A stretch of 64,000 nucleotides of DNA from an uncultured Tropicimonas sp. (GTDB lineage: Bacteria > Pseudomonadota > Alphaproteobacteria > Rhodobacterales > Rhodobacteraceae), in contig CANMIP010000006.1 in NCBI GenBank assembly GCA_947497945.1, forward strand, positions 124,001 to 188,000, read 5' to 3'. Shown here one piece after another: positions 9,331-18,798 of the stretch. How positions within the stretch are numbered: position 1 is the stretch's first letter; every line of letters starts with the position of its first letter. The notes under the pieces are model-generated. The model saw nothing but the letters and a program-made list of their open reading frames with translations. It was not told the DNA's origin and made no database searches. The position numbers and the translations under genes are program-made.

Positions 9331-10704
9331 ATGGCAACGATTTCCCACCGGAAACGTATCTGGGGATGGTTCTTCTTCGACTGGGCGAGCCAGCCTTACA
9401 GCACGTTGCTGCTGACCTTCATCTTTGCCCCCTATATCAAGGAATTGCTGAGCGATGGCGCCGCCGCGCAGGCGGCCTGGGGTTACACGGTCGGCGCGGC
9501 CGGGCTGGTCATCGCCTTCATGGCGCCCTTCCTCGGTGCAATGGCGGACAAGGGCGGACATCGCATCGGCTGGGTCGCGGGCTTCTCCCTGCTTTACCTG
9601 ATCGGCGCCGGTTCGGTGTGGTTCGCGGTGCCGGGCGGGATAAGCCTAACGCTCTTGCTGACACTTTTTGCCGTCGGCATCATCGGCATGGAATTTGCGA
9701 CCATTTTCACCAACTCGCTGCTGCCTGATCTGGGCGAGAGCGAGGAGATCGGCGGCATATCCGGCTCGGGCTGGGCCTTCGGCTATGCAGGCGGCGTGGT
9801 GGCCCTCGTCATCATGCTGTTCTTCTTCGCCGAGAACGCGGAAGGCACAACCCTGCTCGGCCTTGCGCCCGCCTTCGGCCTCGACCCGGAGACCCGAGAA
9901 GGCACCCGTTTCGTCGGCCCCTTCACGATGATCTGGTACATGATCTTCATCATCCCCTTCTTCGCCTGGGTGCGCGAGTCGAAGTCGCACGCGACCGAGC
10001 CGCTCTGGGATGCCGCGCGCGACGCCTGGCCCGAGTTGCGCGGCACGTTGCGTTCCCTGCCTTCGACGCCATCGCTCTTCGCCTATCTCGGGGCCTCGAT
10101 GTTCTATCGCGACGCGCTGAACGGGCTCTACATTTTCGGCGGCCTCTACGCAGCCGGCATCCTCGGCTGGAGCGTGATCGACACCGGCATCTTCGGCATC
10201 ATCGCTGTCATCTCGGCCGCAGTCTTCGCCTGGTTCGGGGGAATGGCGGATAACCGCTTTGGCCCCAAGCCGGTCATCATCGTCTCGGTCCTTGCGCTGA
10301 CAGCGGTCACGCTGGCGGTGGTCTTTGTTTCCCGCGAAAGCGTCTTCGGCATCGCCGTCGGACCGGAGAGCGCCCTTCCCGATCTCTGTTTCTACGTCGT
10401 CGGGGGCGTGATTGGCGCGGCGGGCGGATCCCTGCAATCGGCCAGCCGGACGATGGTTTGCCGCCAGGCCGATCCGGAGCGCATGACCCAGGCTTTCGGT
10501 CTCTATGCGCTGGCCGGCAAGGCGACCTCCTTTCTCGCGCCGCTGTCCATCGGGCTTGCGACCGATCTGACCGGAAGTCAGCAAATGGGGATCCTGCCGC
10601 TGATAATTCTCTTCCTGCTTGGCCTGCTGCTGCTATTCTGGGTCAAATCCGACGGGGAGAGAGCAGAATGTTCATCATCAGACGAGTCGTCGCCGCTGGC
10701 CTGA
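9331..10704 (+). CDS. UMF1-type MFS transporter (Atg22-like)
   Basis: A 457-residue polytopic protein with about twelve hydrophobic segments. The N-terminus R-K-R-I-W-G-W-F-F-F-D-W-A-S-Q-P-Y is the hallmark of the UMF1/Atg22-like major facilitator family; G-A-M-A-D-K-G-G-H-R is the loop 2-3 MFS motif, repeated in the second half as G-G-M-A-D-N-R-F-G. Yeast Atg22 exports amino acids from the vacuole; bacterial members have no proven substrate, so the cargo is unknown. The gene overlaps the start of mepA by 37 bases, which suggests joint transcription. Confidence 0.85.
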   Translation: MATISHRKRIWGWFFFDWASQPYSTLLLTFIFAPYIKELLSDGAAAQAAWGYTVGAAGLVIAFMAPFLGAMADKGGHRIGWVAGFSLLYLIGAGSVWFAVPGGISLTLLLTLFAVGIIGMEFATIFTNSLLPDLGESEEIGGISGSGWAFGYAGGVVALVIMLFFFAENAEGTTLLGLAPAFGLDPETREGTRFVGPFTMIWYMIFIIPFFAWVRESKSHATEPLWDAARDAWPELRGTLRSLPSTPSLFAYLGASMFYRDALNGLYIFGGLYAAGILGWSVIDTGIFGIIAVISAAVFAWFGGMADNRFGPKPVIIVSVLALTAVTLAVVFVSRESVFGIAVGPESALPDLCFYVVGGVIGAAGGSLQSASRTMVCRQADPERMTQAFGLYALAGKATSFLAPLSIGLATDLTGSQQMGILPLIILFLLGLLLLFWVKSDGERAECSSSDESSPLA

Positions 10705-11570
10705 TCGCATTGCTGGCCCTGCCGGCCGGGATGGCGGGCGCGGAGCCCAAGGCAAACCAGCTCTTCGGTTCAAAGGATCTGGCATCGCGGCAGAAATCCC
10801 AGCCGATCGGCTTCTACTCCAAGGGCTGCGCGGCCGGCAATGTGCAGCTTCCCGAGACCGGCCCGACCTGGCAGGCGATGCGCCTGTCGCGCAACCGCAA
10901 CTGGGGCCAGCCGGAGATGCTGGATTTCATCAAGGATCTCAGCGCCTACGCGACGACGGTCGGATGGAAAGGGCTCTATATCGGCGATATTTCGCAGCCG
11001 CGCGGTGGTCCGATGACCTCCGGTCACTCCTCGCACCAGGTCGGGCTCGATGTCGATATCTGGATGAAACCGGCGACCAACCTGCGGCTGAGCCGGCGTG
11101 ACCGGGAGAAGATCAGCTCGATCAACGTCCGCGCAGAGAGCCAGAGGAGCGTCAATGGAAACTGGACGGCGGCCCATGCGGCAATCCTGAAGAAGGCCGC
11201 GCTCGACCCGCGTGTCGACCGGATCTTCGTCACCCCGCCGGTCAAGATAGAGTTCTGCAAGACAGCGAAGAAACGCGACAAGAAGTGGTTGCAGAAGATC
11301 CGTCCGATCTATGGCCATAATTACCATTTCCACGTGCGGCTGAAATGCCCGAAGGGAGCACGGGGCTGCGTCACTCAGAAGCCCACGGTCAACGAGCTGT
11401 CCAAGGGGGGCACGGGCTGCGATGAGACGCTGCAATGGTGGGTCACCGACTATCTGAATCCGCCGAAGGCCACCAAGCCCGCGAAACCCGCTCCGAAGAA
11501 GAAGGGCGCACGGGATTTTACGATGGCGGACCTTCCGAACCAATGCTCCAGGGTGCTCGCATCGAATTGA
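10668..11570 (+). CDS. mepA: Penicillin-insensitive murein endopeptidase MepA
   Basis: A 300-residue periplasmic LAS-type metallopeptidase that cleaves D-alanyl-meso-diaminopimelyl cross-links in peptidoglycan. The ATG at 10668, inside the end of the UMF1 gene, has GGGGAGAG upstream and starts a signal peptide ending near A-G-A-E. Zinc-site motifs are present: S-G-H-S-S-H-Q-V-G-L-D-V-D-I-W and Y-G-H-N-Y-H-F-H-V-R-L. Conserved cysteines (K-G-C-A-A-G, E-F-C-K, L-K-C-P) fit the disulphide-rich family. A Lys/Pro-rich linker precedes the C-terminal D-F-T-M-A-D-L-P tail typical of alphaproteobacterial members. Confidence 0.93.
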   Translation: MFIIRRVVAAGLIALLALPAGMAGAEPKANQLFGSKDLASRQKSQPIGFYSKGCAAGNVQLPETGPTWQAMRLSRNRNWGQPEMLDFIKDLSAYATTVGWKGLYIGDISQPRGGPMTSGHSSHQVGLDVDIWMKPATNLRLSRRDREKISSINVRAESQRSVNGNWTAAHAAILKKAALDPRVDRIFVTPPVKIEFCKTAKKRDKKWLQKIRPIYGHNYHFHVRLKCPKGARGCVTQKPTVNELSKGGTGCDETLQWWVTDYLNPPKATKPAKPAPKKKGARDFTMADLPNQCSRVLASN

Positions 11571-11588
11571 GGTGTCGGATCGCCGCGC

Positions 11589-11612
11589 GGAGGCAAAGAG
11601 CCCCTTGCCTCC
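11589..11612. terminator. Stem-loop between mepA and rppH
   Basis: GGAGGCAA and TTGCCTCC pair perfectly over 8 bp (9 with the flanking C-G) around an AGAGCCCC loop, 18 bases past the mepA stop. No T-run follows, so it may be a weak terminator or an mRNA-stabilising hairpin. Confidence 0.45.
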
Positions 11613-11639
11613 GGGCCGTGTCGTTCCGATAAACGCGGC

Positions 11640-12119
11640 ATGACCAAGGATCCTTCCAAGCTCCCGTATCGCCCCTGTGTCGGTGTCATGCTCGTCAATG
11701 GCGACGGGCATGTCTTTGTCGGCCAGCGACTCGACAGCGACGTGCCCGCCTGGCAGATGCCGCAGGGCGGGATCGACAAGGGGGAGGCGCATCGCGACGC
11801 CGCCCTGCGTGAACTCTGGGAGGAGACGGGGGTGACCGCCGAGCTCGTGGAGTTCGTGGCCGAAACCGAAGGTTGGGTGAAATACGATCTGCCCGATCAT
11901 CTTCTCGGCAAGATCTGGAAGGGCAAGTATCGCGGCCAGAAGCAGAAATGGGTGATGCTGCGCTACCTTGGGCGGGATGAGCAGGTCCGGATCGAGACCG
12001 AGCATCCAGAGTTCTCCGAATGGCGCTGGTTGCCGTCGGGGGATCTCGTGGACAATATCGTGCCCTTCAAGCGGGCGGTCTACGAAGAGGTCGTGGCGGC
12101 CTTTGCCGGGCATCTGTGA
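11640..12119 (+). CDS. rppH: RNA pyrophosphohydrolase RppH
   Basis: A 159-residue Nudix hydrolase that removes pyrophosphate from the 5' end of mRNA or dinucleoside polyphosphates, priming RNA decay. The Nudix box is G-G-I-D-K-G-E followed by [11 protein letters not shown]. The start Y-R-P-C-V-G-V-M-L and the internal W-Q-M-P-Q-G-G are typical of RppH, and the length fits. The start ATG at 11640 matches the usual N-terminus of roseobacter homologues. It is convergent with fcl, with an 18-base gap. Confidence 0.93.
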   Translation: MTKDPSKLPYRPCVGVMLVNGDGHVFVGQRLDSDVPAWQMPQGGIDKGEAHRDAALRELWEETGVTAELVEFVAETEGWVKYDLPDHLLGKIWKGKYRGQKQKWVMLRYLGRDEQVRIETEHPEFSEWRWLPSGDLVDNIVPFKRAVYEEVVAAFAGHL

Positions 12120-12137
12120 GCCGGCAAAGGCGCGGGA

Positions 12138-13112
12138 TCAGCTTGCGCGCAATGCGCCGGAATCCTGTTGCAGGAACCATTCATAGGTTTCGCGGATGCC
12201 TTGATCGAGTGGGACCTTCGCTTTCCAGCCAAGCCGTTCCAGCCGGCTGACATCCATCAGCTTGCGCAGCGTGCCGTCGGGTTTGCTCGCATCGAAAGCC
12301 AGTTTGCCTTCGAAGCCGGTCGCCGCCGCCACCAGCTCGGCCAACCGCCGGATGGTGACATCGGTTCCCGAGCCCACATTGATATGGCTCAGCATCGGCT
12401 CTGTCTCGCGCTGGTAGATCTCGGCATCGAGATCCAGCACGAAGAGCGACGCTTCGGCCATGTCATCGACATGCAGGAACTCGCGCATCGGCTTGCCCGA
12501 TCCCCAGACCGTAACCGTCTCGTCGCCACGCTGCGCCGCCTCGTGAAAGCGCCGCATCAGGGCCGGGAGGACATGGGAGTTCTCGGGATGGAAATTGTCG
12601 CCCGGACCGTAGAGATTGGTCGGCATGACGGAGCGATAATCGGTGCCATATTGCCGGTTATAGCTCTCGCAGAGCTTGATGCCGGCGATCTTTGCGATGG
12701 CATAGGGCTCGTTGGTCGGCTCGAGAATCCCGGTCAGGAGCGCATCCTCGCGCATCGGCTGCGGCACTGCACGGGGATAGATGCAGGACGATCCGAGCTG
12801 CAGAAGCTTGCGCACGCCCGCGGCATAGGCCTGGTGGATCACGTTGGCCTCGATCATCAGGTTTTCGTAGATGAACTGCGCCGGGTAGCTGTTATTGGCC
12901 AGGATCCCGCCAACCTTCGCCGCCGCCAGGATCACCTGATCCGGTCGCTCGGTCTGCAGGAAGTCACGCACGGCGGCCTGATCGGTCAGGTCGAGCTCAG
13001 CGGAGTTGCAGGTGATCAGCTCCAATGCCTCGCCCGCCGCCTGTCGCGCCTCCAGCCGGCGCAGGATCGCGCCGCCAACCATGCCCCGGTGGCCTGCAAC
13101 ATAGATCTTCAT
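12138..13112 (-). CDS. fcl: GDP-L-fucose synthase
   Basis: A 324-residue extended short-chain dehydrogenase that epimerises and reduces GDP-4-keto-6-deoxymannose to GDP-L-fucose. The NADPH-binding loop is G-H-R-G-M-V-G-G, the catalytic Y-x-x-x-K is Y-A-I-A-K, and S-S-C-I-Y-P and [11 protein letters not shown] are family signatures. It starts 3 bases after the gmd stop, so gmd-fcl form an operon supplying GDP-fucose for surface polysaccharide. No glycosyltransferase or polymerase gene is adjacent. Confidence 0.95.
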   Translation of the reverse strand: MKIYVAGHRGMVGGAILRRLEARQAAGEALELITCNSAELDLTDQAAVRDFLQTERPDQVILAAAKVGGILANNSYPAQFIYENLMIEANVIHQAYAAGVRKLLQLGSSCIYPRAVPQPMREDALLTGILEPTNEPYAIAKIAGIKLCESYNRQYGTDYRSVMPTNLYGPGDNFHPENSHVLPALMRRFHEAAQRGDETVTVWGSGKPMREFLHVDDMAEASLFVLDLDAEIYQRETEPMLSHINVGSGTDVTIRRLAELVAAATGFEGKLAFDASKPDGTLRKLMDVSRLERLGWKAKVPLDQGIRETYEWFLQQDSGALRAS

Positions 13113-13115
13113 GGC

Positions 13116-14240
13116 CTATCCGTTCTCCAAGCTGACCGGCATGTCATAGCCATGCGCCTTCAGCAATGCGTGTCGCTTGGCGTGGTCGAGATCCTCGGCC
13201 ACCATCTCGGCACACATCTCCTGAGTCGTGATCTCCGGCACCCAGCCAAGCTTTTCCTTCGCCTTCGTCGGGTCGCCCAGCAGTGTTTCCACTTCGGCCG
13301 GACGGAAATAGCGCGGGTCGATCCGCAGGATCACGTCGCCGGGCTTGACCTCCGGGGCATCCTCGCCGGTCACGCTCTCGACAATCCCGATCTCGTCCAG
13401 CCCCTCGCCCTCGAAGCGCAGCTCGATCCCGACCCGTTCCGCCGACCAGCGGATGAACTCGCGGACGGAATACTGCCGGCCGGTCGCGATCACGAAATCG
13501 TCCGGGCTGTCCTGTTGCAACATCATCCACTGCATCCGGACATAGTCCTTGGCATGGCCCCAGTCGCGCAGGGCATCGATGTTGCCCATGTAGAGGCAGT
13601 CTTCGAGGCCTTGCGCGATATTGGCAATGCCGCGGGTGATCTTTCGGGTCACGAAGGTCTCGCCGCGGCGCGGGCTCTCATGGTTGAAGAGGATGCCGTT
13701 ACAGGCATACATCCCGTAGGCTTCGCGGTAATTCACCGTGATCCAGTAGGCATACATCTTGGCCACGGCATAGGGTGAGCGCGGATAGAAGGGCGTGGTC
13801 TCGCGCTGCGGAGTTTCCTGCACCAGGCCGAACAGCTCAGAGGTCGAGGCCTGGTAGAAGCGCGTCTTTTCTTCCATGCCGAGGAAGCGGATGGCTTCGA
13901 GCAGGCGCAGCGTGCCGATCGCATCGACATCGGCGGTGTATTCCGGGGCGTCGAAGCTGACGGCAACATGGCTTTGGGCGCCGAGATTGTAGACCTCGTC
14001 CGGCGACACCTCGCGAATGATCCGGGTCAGGTTGGACGTGTCCGACAGGTCGCCGTAATGCAGGATGAAATCGGCATTGTCGACATGAGGATCCTGGTAG
14101 ATGTGGTCGACCCGCTGGGTGTTGAACATCGAAGCGCGTCGCTTGATGCCGTGAACCTCATATCCCTTTTCGAGAAGAAACTCGGCGAGATAGGAGCCAT
14201 CCTGACCGGTAACACCGGTGATAAGGGCTGTTTTAGCCAT
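13116..14240 (-). CDS. gmd: GDP-mannose 4,6-dehydratase
   Basis: A 374-residue extended short-chain dehydratase converting GDP-D-mannose to GDP-4-keto-6-deoxy-D-mannose, the first step to GDP-fucose. The nucleotide loop is [12 protein letters not shown], the active-site pair is in Y-A-V-A-K, and the [10 protein letters not shown] segment binds NADP at the subunit interface. The frame is open upstream, but ATG 14240 begins exactly at the expected M-A-K-T-A-L-I-T-G. First gene of the gmd-fcl pair; its promoter must lie in 14241-14413. Confidence 0.96.
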   Translation of the reverse strand: MAKTALITGVTGQDGSYLAEFLLEKGYEVHGIKRRASMFNTQRVDHIYQDPHVDNADFILHYGDLSDTSNLTRIIREVSPDEVYNLGAQSHVAVSFDAPEYTADVDAIGTLRLLEAIRFLGMEEKTRFYQASTSELFGLVQETPQRETTPFYPRSPYAVAKMYAYWITVNYREAYGMYACNGILFNHESPRRGETFVTRKITRGIANIAQGLEDCLYMGNIDALRDWGHAKDYVRMQWMMLQQDSPDDFVIATGRQYSVREFIRWSAERVGIELRFEGEGLDEIGIVESVTGEDAPEVKPGDVILRIDPRYFRPAEVETLLGDPTKAKEKLGWVPEITTQEMCAEMVAEDLDHAKRHALLKAHGYDMPVSLENG

Positions 14241-14413
14241 TTTGCCTGTCAATCCTTGCCGCTTGTTACCAATATGAACGATGGGACTGCCTCTTTGCGT
14301 GCGCCTGCCCACCCTTGATCACTTCAAACCTGACGGCCCCCGGCGCGGCAAGCAATTCTTTCGGGAAACTGGCCGGATGTGTCCCGATTCGCGCAAATTC
14401 CGGGCCGTCCTGG

Positions 14414-15196
14414 TCATCCGGGAAAGATCCGCGCCATTTCGGCGTCGAACTGGGTCCAGCTCATCGTCGCGCGGTTCCCGGCGAAGCCGTGATAATGGGA
14501 CTTGCCGCTGCTTGTCGGAAGCCCTGCCCAGATCTTGGCGAGGTTGTTCATGTATTGGTGGCGCGTGATTTCGCCGGCCGCAAGTCGGCTCAACCCGGCC
14601 TCTTCCAGGAGCAGGTTCGCAAGGCGGTCCTGAAGCTGTGGCGTGAACCTGTTGCGCGGATCGATGCCAAGCTCGCGGACCAGTCGCCGCAAGGTCTTCG
14701 GGATGAACTGGTAGCGACCGATCGCGTGTTGCTGGCCCGGTGTGTCGTCGATCCATTGGTAGATCTCCGCAATGGTCAGGGCGGTCGGCCGCTGCGCCGG
14801 CAGGATCTTCGCGCCATGCTGGATGGCGTCATATCCCATCCGGCCCGCCTCGGCCTGCGCGATCAGGTGAAGGATGCGGTGGGACTGGACATTCCCGGTC
14901 GGGACCATGCCAAGAACGATGCGTTGCCTTTGCCCCCAGGGCGATGGCGCCGCGCCGGTTGGTTGCGTCAGGGCGAAGAGGCTTGTCCCTGTGCGGCCGG
15001 AAAAGAGTGAGGCGCCATTGCGACCCGCGCCCTGCTGCGGTGACTGCCGGGAGAGGGTGACAAGGGCTTCGTTCTGGCGAAACAGCGACCCCCCCGCGGA
15101 GAGCGGGGTGGGTTCGGCCGGGGCTCCGTCCGGTGCCGGCAACAGAATTGTCGCCAGGGAAAGGATCAGGAGCAGAACGATTCCCTTCGGAGTCAT
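14414..15196 (-). CDS. Exported muramidase-like protein (phage-lysozyme-type fold)
   Basis: A 260-residue protein. The start at 15196 opens into a signal peptide (M-T-P-K-G-I-V-L-L-L-I-L-S). A low-complexity Ser/Gln/Gly segment to about residue 100 acts as a linker. The C-terminal domain (about 100-260) has L-I-A-Q-A-E-A-G-x-x-G-Y-D-A-I, I-Y-Q-W-I-D-D, and a Q-H-A-I-G-R-Y-Q-F-I-P-K-T-L block, the pattern of COG4678-type muramidases (lambda-lysozyme-like). The Glu in A-E-A-G is a candidate catalytic acid. I infer a role in peptidoglycan cleavage in the periplasm; which bond is cut is unknown. Confidence 0.65.
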   Translation of the reverse strand: MTPKGIVLLLILSLATILLPAPDGAPAEPTPLSAGGSLFRQNEALVTLSRQSPQQGAGRNGASLFSGRTGTSLFALTQPTGAAPSPWGQRQRIVLGMVPTGNVQSHRILHLIAQAEAGRMGYDAIQHGAKILPAQRPTALTIAEIYQWIDDTPGQQHAIGRYQFIPKTLRRLVRELGIDPRNRFTPQLQDRLANLLLEEAGLSRLAAGEITRHQYMNNLAKIWAGLPTSSGKSHYHGFAGNRATMSWTQFDAEMARIFPG

Positions 15197-15318
15197 GCGT
15201 GCCTCGTTCTGAGTGCAGGTTACCCCGCTTCTCTTGCCCGAAAGATGTTCACATTTCGTTTCGCCGCGCCGCCCCCTTTCCATTTGACCCCGGCCTGCAA
15301 TTCCACCAATGGAGAAAA

Positions 15319-16209
15319 ATGACCCGTACCCGTGCCACGTCCATCGGTTTCATTGCCGTCCTTCTCTGGTCGCTCCTGGCGCTCTTCACCGTCGGAAGCG
15401 CGCCGGTTCCGCCGTTGCAACTGACCGCGATGAGCTTCGCCAATGGCGGCATGATCGGGGTGCTCTGGATCGTTCTCGGAGGCGGGGCGCATCGGCTGCG
15501 CAATACGAGCTGGAAGGTCTATGCTTTCGGGACAACAGGTCTTTTCGGCTATCACCTGTTCTACTTCTCGGCGCTGCGGCTTGCGCCGCCCGCACAGGCC
15601 GGACTGATCGCCTATCTCTGGCCGCTTCTGATCGTGCTGATGTCGGGGCTGCTGCCGGGGGAACGCCTGCGCCCGGGGCATCTGCTTGGTGGTGCGCTCG
15701 GCTTTGCCGGGGCGGCGCTGATCATTCTCGGCGATGGCACGCGTTTCGGCGGCAACGCGCTGCCCGGCTACGCGATGGCGCTGCTCTGTGCCTTCTTCTG
15801 GTCAGGCTATTCGGTGCTGTCGCGCCGCCTCGGGCAGACGCCGACCGAAACCGTCGCCATCTTCTGCCTCGCAACGGCTCTGCTCTCCGGGATTGCGCAT
15901 TTCGCGCTGGAAGAGACGGTGCTTCCAGACACGGCGATTGCCTGGGCAAGCGTGGTTGCACTCGGGCTGGGGCCGGTCGGGCTGGCGTTCTATGTCTGGG
16001 ATATCGGGGTGAAGCAGGGGGATATCCAGCTTCTGGGTGTTGCCAGCTACGCGGCGCCGCTGCTGTCGACGCTGGCCCTCATTCTGGCTGGGCTTGCGGC
16101 GCCGACGCCGAAACTCCTCGTGGCGGCGGCGCTCATCACGGGGGGCGCTGCGCTGGCCGCTCGGGCCAGCACCCGCCCCGGAAAGGTCACGCGGTCGTCA
16201 GACGCGTAA
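15319..16209 (+). CDS. EamA/DMT-superfamily transporter
   Basis: A 296-residue membrane protein with ten predicted hydrophobic helices in two EamA repeats: the first ends near L-P-G-E-R-L-R-P-G-H, and the second begins at L-P-G-Y-A-M-A-L-L-C-A-F-F-W-S-G-Y-S. This is the drug/metabolite exporter superfamily; substrates range from amino acids to nucleotide sugars and cannot be predicted here. The ATG at 15319 follows GGAGAAAA and precedes the first helix. Its last 23 bases overlap the end of the convergent YdcH-like gene. Confidence 0.85.
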   Translation: MTRTRATSIGFIAVLLWSLLALFTVGSAPVPPLQLTAMSFANGGMIGVLWIVLGGGAHRLRNTSWKVYAFGTTGLFGYHLFYFSALRLAPPAQAGLIAYLWPLLIVLMSGLLPGERLRPGHLLGGALGFAGAALIILGDGTRFGGNALPGYAMALLCAFFWSGYSVLSRRLGQTPTETVAIFCLATALLSGIAHFALEETVLPDTAIAWASVVALGLGPVGLAFYVWDIGVKQGDIQLLGVASYAAPLLSTLALILAGLAAPTPKLLVAAALITGGAALAARASTRPGKVTRSSDA

Positions 16210-16354
16210 TCTCTTCCTTGATCCTGAGTTTCTGTTTCTTGAGTTCTACGATTTCGAGGTCGTCGGAGCCTGGGGCAGATTGAATCTCTTCCACTTGGGC
16301 CGAAAGTGCGGCGTGCTTCTTGCGGAGTTCTTCAACGCGGACGGACTCGGACAT
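16187..16354 (-). CDS. YdcH/DUF465 family small coiled-coil protein
   Basis: A 55-residue gene hidden behind the EamA gene. It begins M-S-E-S-V-R-V-E-E-L-R-K-K-H-A-A-L and continues with two charged helices around a short loop (I-Q-S-A-P-G-S-D-D), ending L-R-I-K-E-E-I-T-R-L. The L-K-K-Q-K-L-x-x-K-E-E-I motif is the core of the DUF465 (PF04325) family, small helical-hairpin proteins of unknown role. GGAGAAG lies just upstream of the ATG. Its 3' end overlaps the convergent transporter gene by 23 bases. Confidence 0.8.
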   Translation of the reverse strand: MSESVRVEELRKKHAALSAQVEEIQSAPGSDDLEIVELKKQKLRIKEEITRLTTA

Positions 16355-16480
16355 AGCCTACTTCTCCTTTTAGGGTCTGTTTGCGAATCAAGTGCAGCAC
16401 GAAATTCGAGTCGTGTCACGTCGAACCGACATGCTCGGTGAATATTTTATGTCGCGCCTGTAAAAACCGGAACAAAGCCC

Positions 16481-17245
16481 TTATTTAGGGAACTCGCCAA
16501 AGCCAGGCAGGGCGGCGCCGCTGCGCAGCACGGCGGCAACCGCCGCAGTGTAATCCTCGCCATCAAATTCATGCATCCGTCCCTGATGCAGGAGCAGCGG
16601 TGCATGCAATCTCAGCGCGGCTCGCCCCCCCTTGCGCGCGCGTATCAGGACCAGATTCGCATCCCGTCCGGCGCGCGGCTGAAGCGGCAGGACCTGGACC
16701 GACCCGAACCCGTCGAGCCCCCCGAGAAGGTCGGCAAGCCGTTCCGGCCGATGGATCATCGTCAGCCAGCCCCTGGGCAGGAGACGCTTGCCCGCGACTT
16801 CCAGCCAGACCGAGAGCGGGGTCTCCTCGCCCACCGCCGCCTCGCGGGCCGCATGGGTCGAAGGATGGGATGCGCTGCGCAGGAAATAGGGCGGGTTCGC
16901 GATGACATGGTCGAAGCTGCGCTGGCGCAGGCCCGCGGGAAGCTGCGCCAGGTCGGCCTCGACAACCTCCATCTGCGCAGCGCAGCCTTCCGCATTGCGG
17001 CGGGCGAGGGCCGCAATCTCCGCCTGCCGCTCGACGCCGACCAGCGACAGCTCTGGCACCCGCGTGGCGAGACAGAGCGCCGCAGTGCCGATTCCGCAGC
17101 CGAGTTCGAGCACGGTCTGCCCGGGCTTCGCGGGGCAGGCGGCGGCAAGCAGGACCGGGTCTATGCCGGCGCGATACCCGTTTGCCGGCTGCCAGAGCTC
17201 CAGTTTGCCGCCAAGATACTTGTCGCGGGTGAGCCCGTCGGACAT
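16481..17245 (-). CDS. TrmN6-type N6-adenine methyltransferase
   Basis: A 254-residue class I SAM-dependent methyltransferase. The SAM loop is L-E-L-G-C-G-I-G-T-A-A-L and the catalytic N-P-P-Y motif reads I-A-N-P-P-Y-F. N-terminal G-x-L-x-L-W-Q-P-x-x-G-Y-R is typical of the YfiC/TrmN6 group, which methylates A37 of tRNA1(Val). The exact target is inferred from the family. It starts one base after the stop of the DUF2007 gene, so the two are translationally linked. Confidence 0.8.
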   Translation of the reverse strand: MSDGLTRDKYLGGKLELWQPANGYRAGIDPVLLAAACPAKPGQTVLELGCGIGTAALCLATRVPELSLVGVERQAEIAALARRNAEGCAAQMEVVEADLAQLPAGLRQRSFDHVIANPPYFLRSASHPSTHAAREAAVGEETPLSVWLEVAGKRLLPRGWLTMIHRPERLADLLGGLDGFGSVQVLPLQPRAGRDANLVLIRARKGGRAALRLHAPLLLHQGRMHEFDGEDYTAAVAAVLRSGAALPGFGEFPK

Positions 17246-17246
17246 C

Positions 17247-17468
17247 TCAGCGGTCCTCCGTGACGGTCAGCCCGTTGTCGCGCAGGGTGGCCCGGGCCAT
17301 GAACAGATCGCGGTCGAGGACCATCAATCGGCGCGGAAGCACCCCGATCGATCCTTCGAGGACGCTCATATGGACGTCCATTTCGAAGCAGTCTATATCC
17401 TCGCCTGCGAGGAGGGATTTCGCGAAGGCGATCGCGGTGGGGTCGTTGGTGCGTAAAACCTCTTTCAT
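17247..17468 (-). CDS. DUF2007 domain protein
   Basis: A 73-residue protein: M-K-E-V-L-R-T-N-D-P-T-A-I-A-F-A-K-S-L-L followed by G-E-D-I-D-C-F-E-M-D and L-P-R-R-L-M-V-L-D-R-D-L. This matches the small DUF2007 domain, an alpha/beta unit related to PII-like signalling folds, often found as a stand-alone protein. No function is established. It lies directly ahead of the TrmN6-type gene and is divergent from the polyprenyl synthase, with a 55-base gap. Confidence 0.75.
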   Translation of the reverse strand: MKEVLRTNDPTAIAFAKSLLAGEDIDCFEMDVHMSVLEGSIGVLPRRLMVLDRDLFMARATLRDNGLTVTEDR

Positions 17469-17523
17469 GACGCAGAGTTAAGAGAAGGCCCACCGCCTTG
17501 TCGAGCGGGGTTACGAGACCGTG

Positions 17524-18525
17524 ATGAGCGTGGACGACGCCAGCCAGAAACCGCATGACCGCCTTGCCGCCATTCTGGCCGGCGAAATGGGGCGAGTGAA
17601 CGAGCTGATCCGCACGCGGATGGCCTCCGAACATGCTCCGCGCATCCCGGAGGTGACGGCGCATCTCGTCGAGGCGGGCGGCAAGCGGTTGCGGCCGATG
17701 CTGACGCTCGCGGCGGCGCGGATGTGCGGCTACGAGGGCGACCATCATGTGAAGCTTGCCGCGACGGTGGAGTTCATCCACACGGCGACGCTGCTGCATG
17801 ACGACGTGGTCGACGAGAGCGCCAAGCGGCGTGGCCGGCCGACGGCCAACCTGCTGTGGGACAACAAATCTTCGGTACTGGTTGGCGATTACCTCTTTGC
17901 GCGTTCCTTCCAGTTGATGGTGGAGACGGACAGCCTGCGGGTGATGGACATCCTGGCGAATGCCTCGGCCGTGATCGCGGAGGGCGAGGTGCTGCAGATG
18001 ACGGCGGCGCGGGATTTGCGGACGACCGAAGAGATCTATCTCCAGGTCGTGCGTGGCAAGACGGCTGCTCTTTTCGCTGCGGCCTGCGAGGTCGGCGGTG
18101 TGGTTGCCACGGCCGAGGAAGCACAGGTTGCGGCCCTGCGCGCCTATGGCGATGCGCTTGGCATCAGTTTCCAGATCGTCGACGACCTGCTGGATTACGG
18201 CGGTGATGCGGGCGTGACCGGCAAGAATGTCGGGGATGATTTCCGCGAGCGCAAGCTGACGCTGCCGGTGATCAAGGCCGTGGCCGTGGCGGACGAGGAA
18301 GAACGCGCCTTCTGGTCGCGCACCATCGAGATGGGCGAGCAGGGCGAGGGCGATCTCGATCGCGCGCTGGAACTGATCGCAAAGCACGGCACGATGGAGA
18401 GCACGCGCCAGGAAGCGCTGATCTGGGCCGAGCGGGCGAAATCGGCGCTTCAGGCACTGCCGGAGAGCGACATTCGGACCATGCTCACAGATCTTGCCGA
18501 TTACGTGGTTGCGCGCGTTCGCTGA
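17524..18525 (+). CDS. ispB: Polyprenyl (octa/decaprenyl) diphosphate synthase
   Basis: A 333-residue trans-polyprenyl synthase making the isoprenoid side chain of ubiquinone from farnesyl diphosphate and IPP. The first Asp-rich motif is L-L-H-D-D-V-V-D with R-R-G-R-P-T-A-N after it; the second is F-Q-I-V-D-D-L-L-D-Y. G-G-K-R-L-R-P binds IPP. Small residues ahead of the first motif fit a long-chain product, but the exact chain length (8 or 10 units) cannot be read. GTG 17521 directly precedes ATG 17524; I chose the ATG. Confidence 0.9.
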   Translation: MSVDDASQKPHDRLAAILAGEMGRVNELIRTRMASEHAPRIPEVTAHLVEAGGKRLRPMLTLAAARMCGYEGDHHVKLAATVEFIHTATLLHDDVVDESAKRRGRPTANLLWDNKSSVLVGDYLFARSFQLMVETDSLRVMDILANASAVIAEGEVLQMTAARDLRTTEEIYLQVVRGKTAALFAAACEVGGVVATAEEAQVAALRAYGDALGISFQIVDDLLDYGGDAGVTGKNVGDDFRERKLTLPVIKAVAVADEEERAFWSRTIEMGEQGEGDLDRALELIAKHGTMESTRQEALIWAERAKSALQALPESDIRTMLTDLADYVVARVR

Positions 18526-18798
18526 TTGGCGAAGCCACGGTGCCTGCATCCACAAGGCGACGGTTGCTGCCATTGGAGTCGGGCGCTGATGGGCGCGGAA
18601 CATGGCGATGCCGCCGGGTCAGCGCCTTGTCATCCGCCTGAAACGCCCTGATCCATGTCGACTGCGGCCGGCATGGCGCCGGGGGCCCGGCCGTGCATTC
18701 GCAGCGACTGGCAGCCCGTCCGCAACGCAGCGTTCCACTTGCCTGCGCGCTGTCGCCTGCCATACCGCTTTGGGGAAAAGATCCAACGGAGAGCGCAG

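Noticed and set aside
12168-13778. 536-codon plus-strand ORF opposite fcl and gmd
   Set aside because: Shadow of two certain genes on the minus strand.
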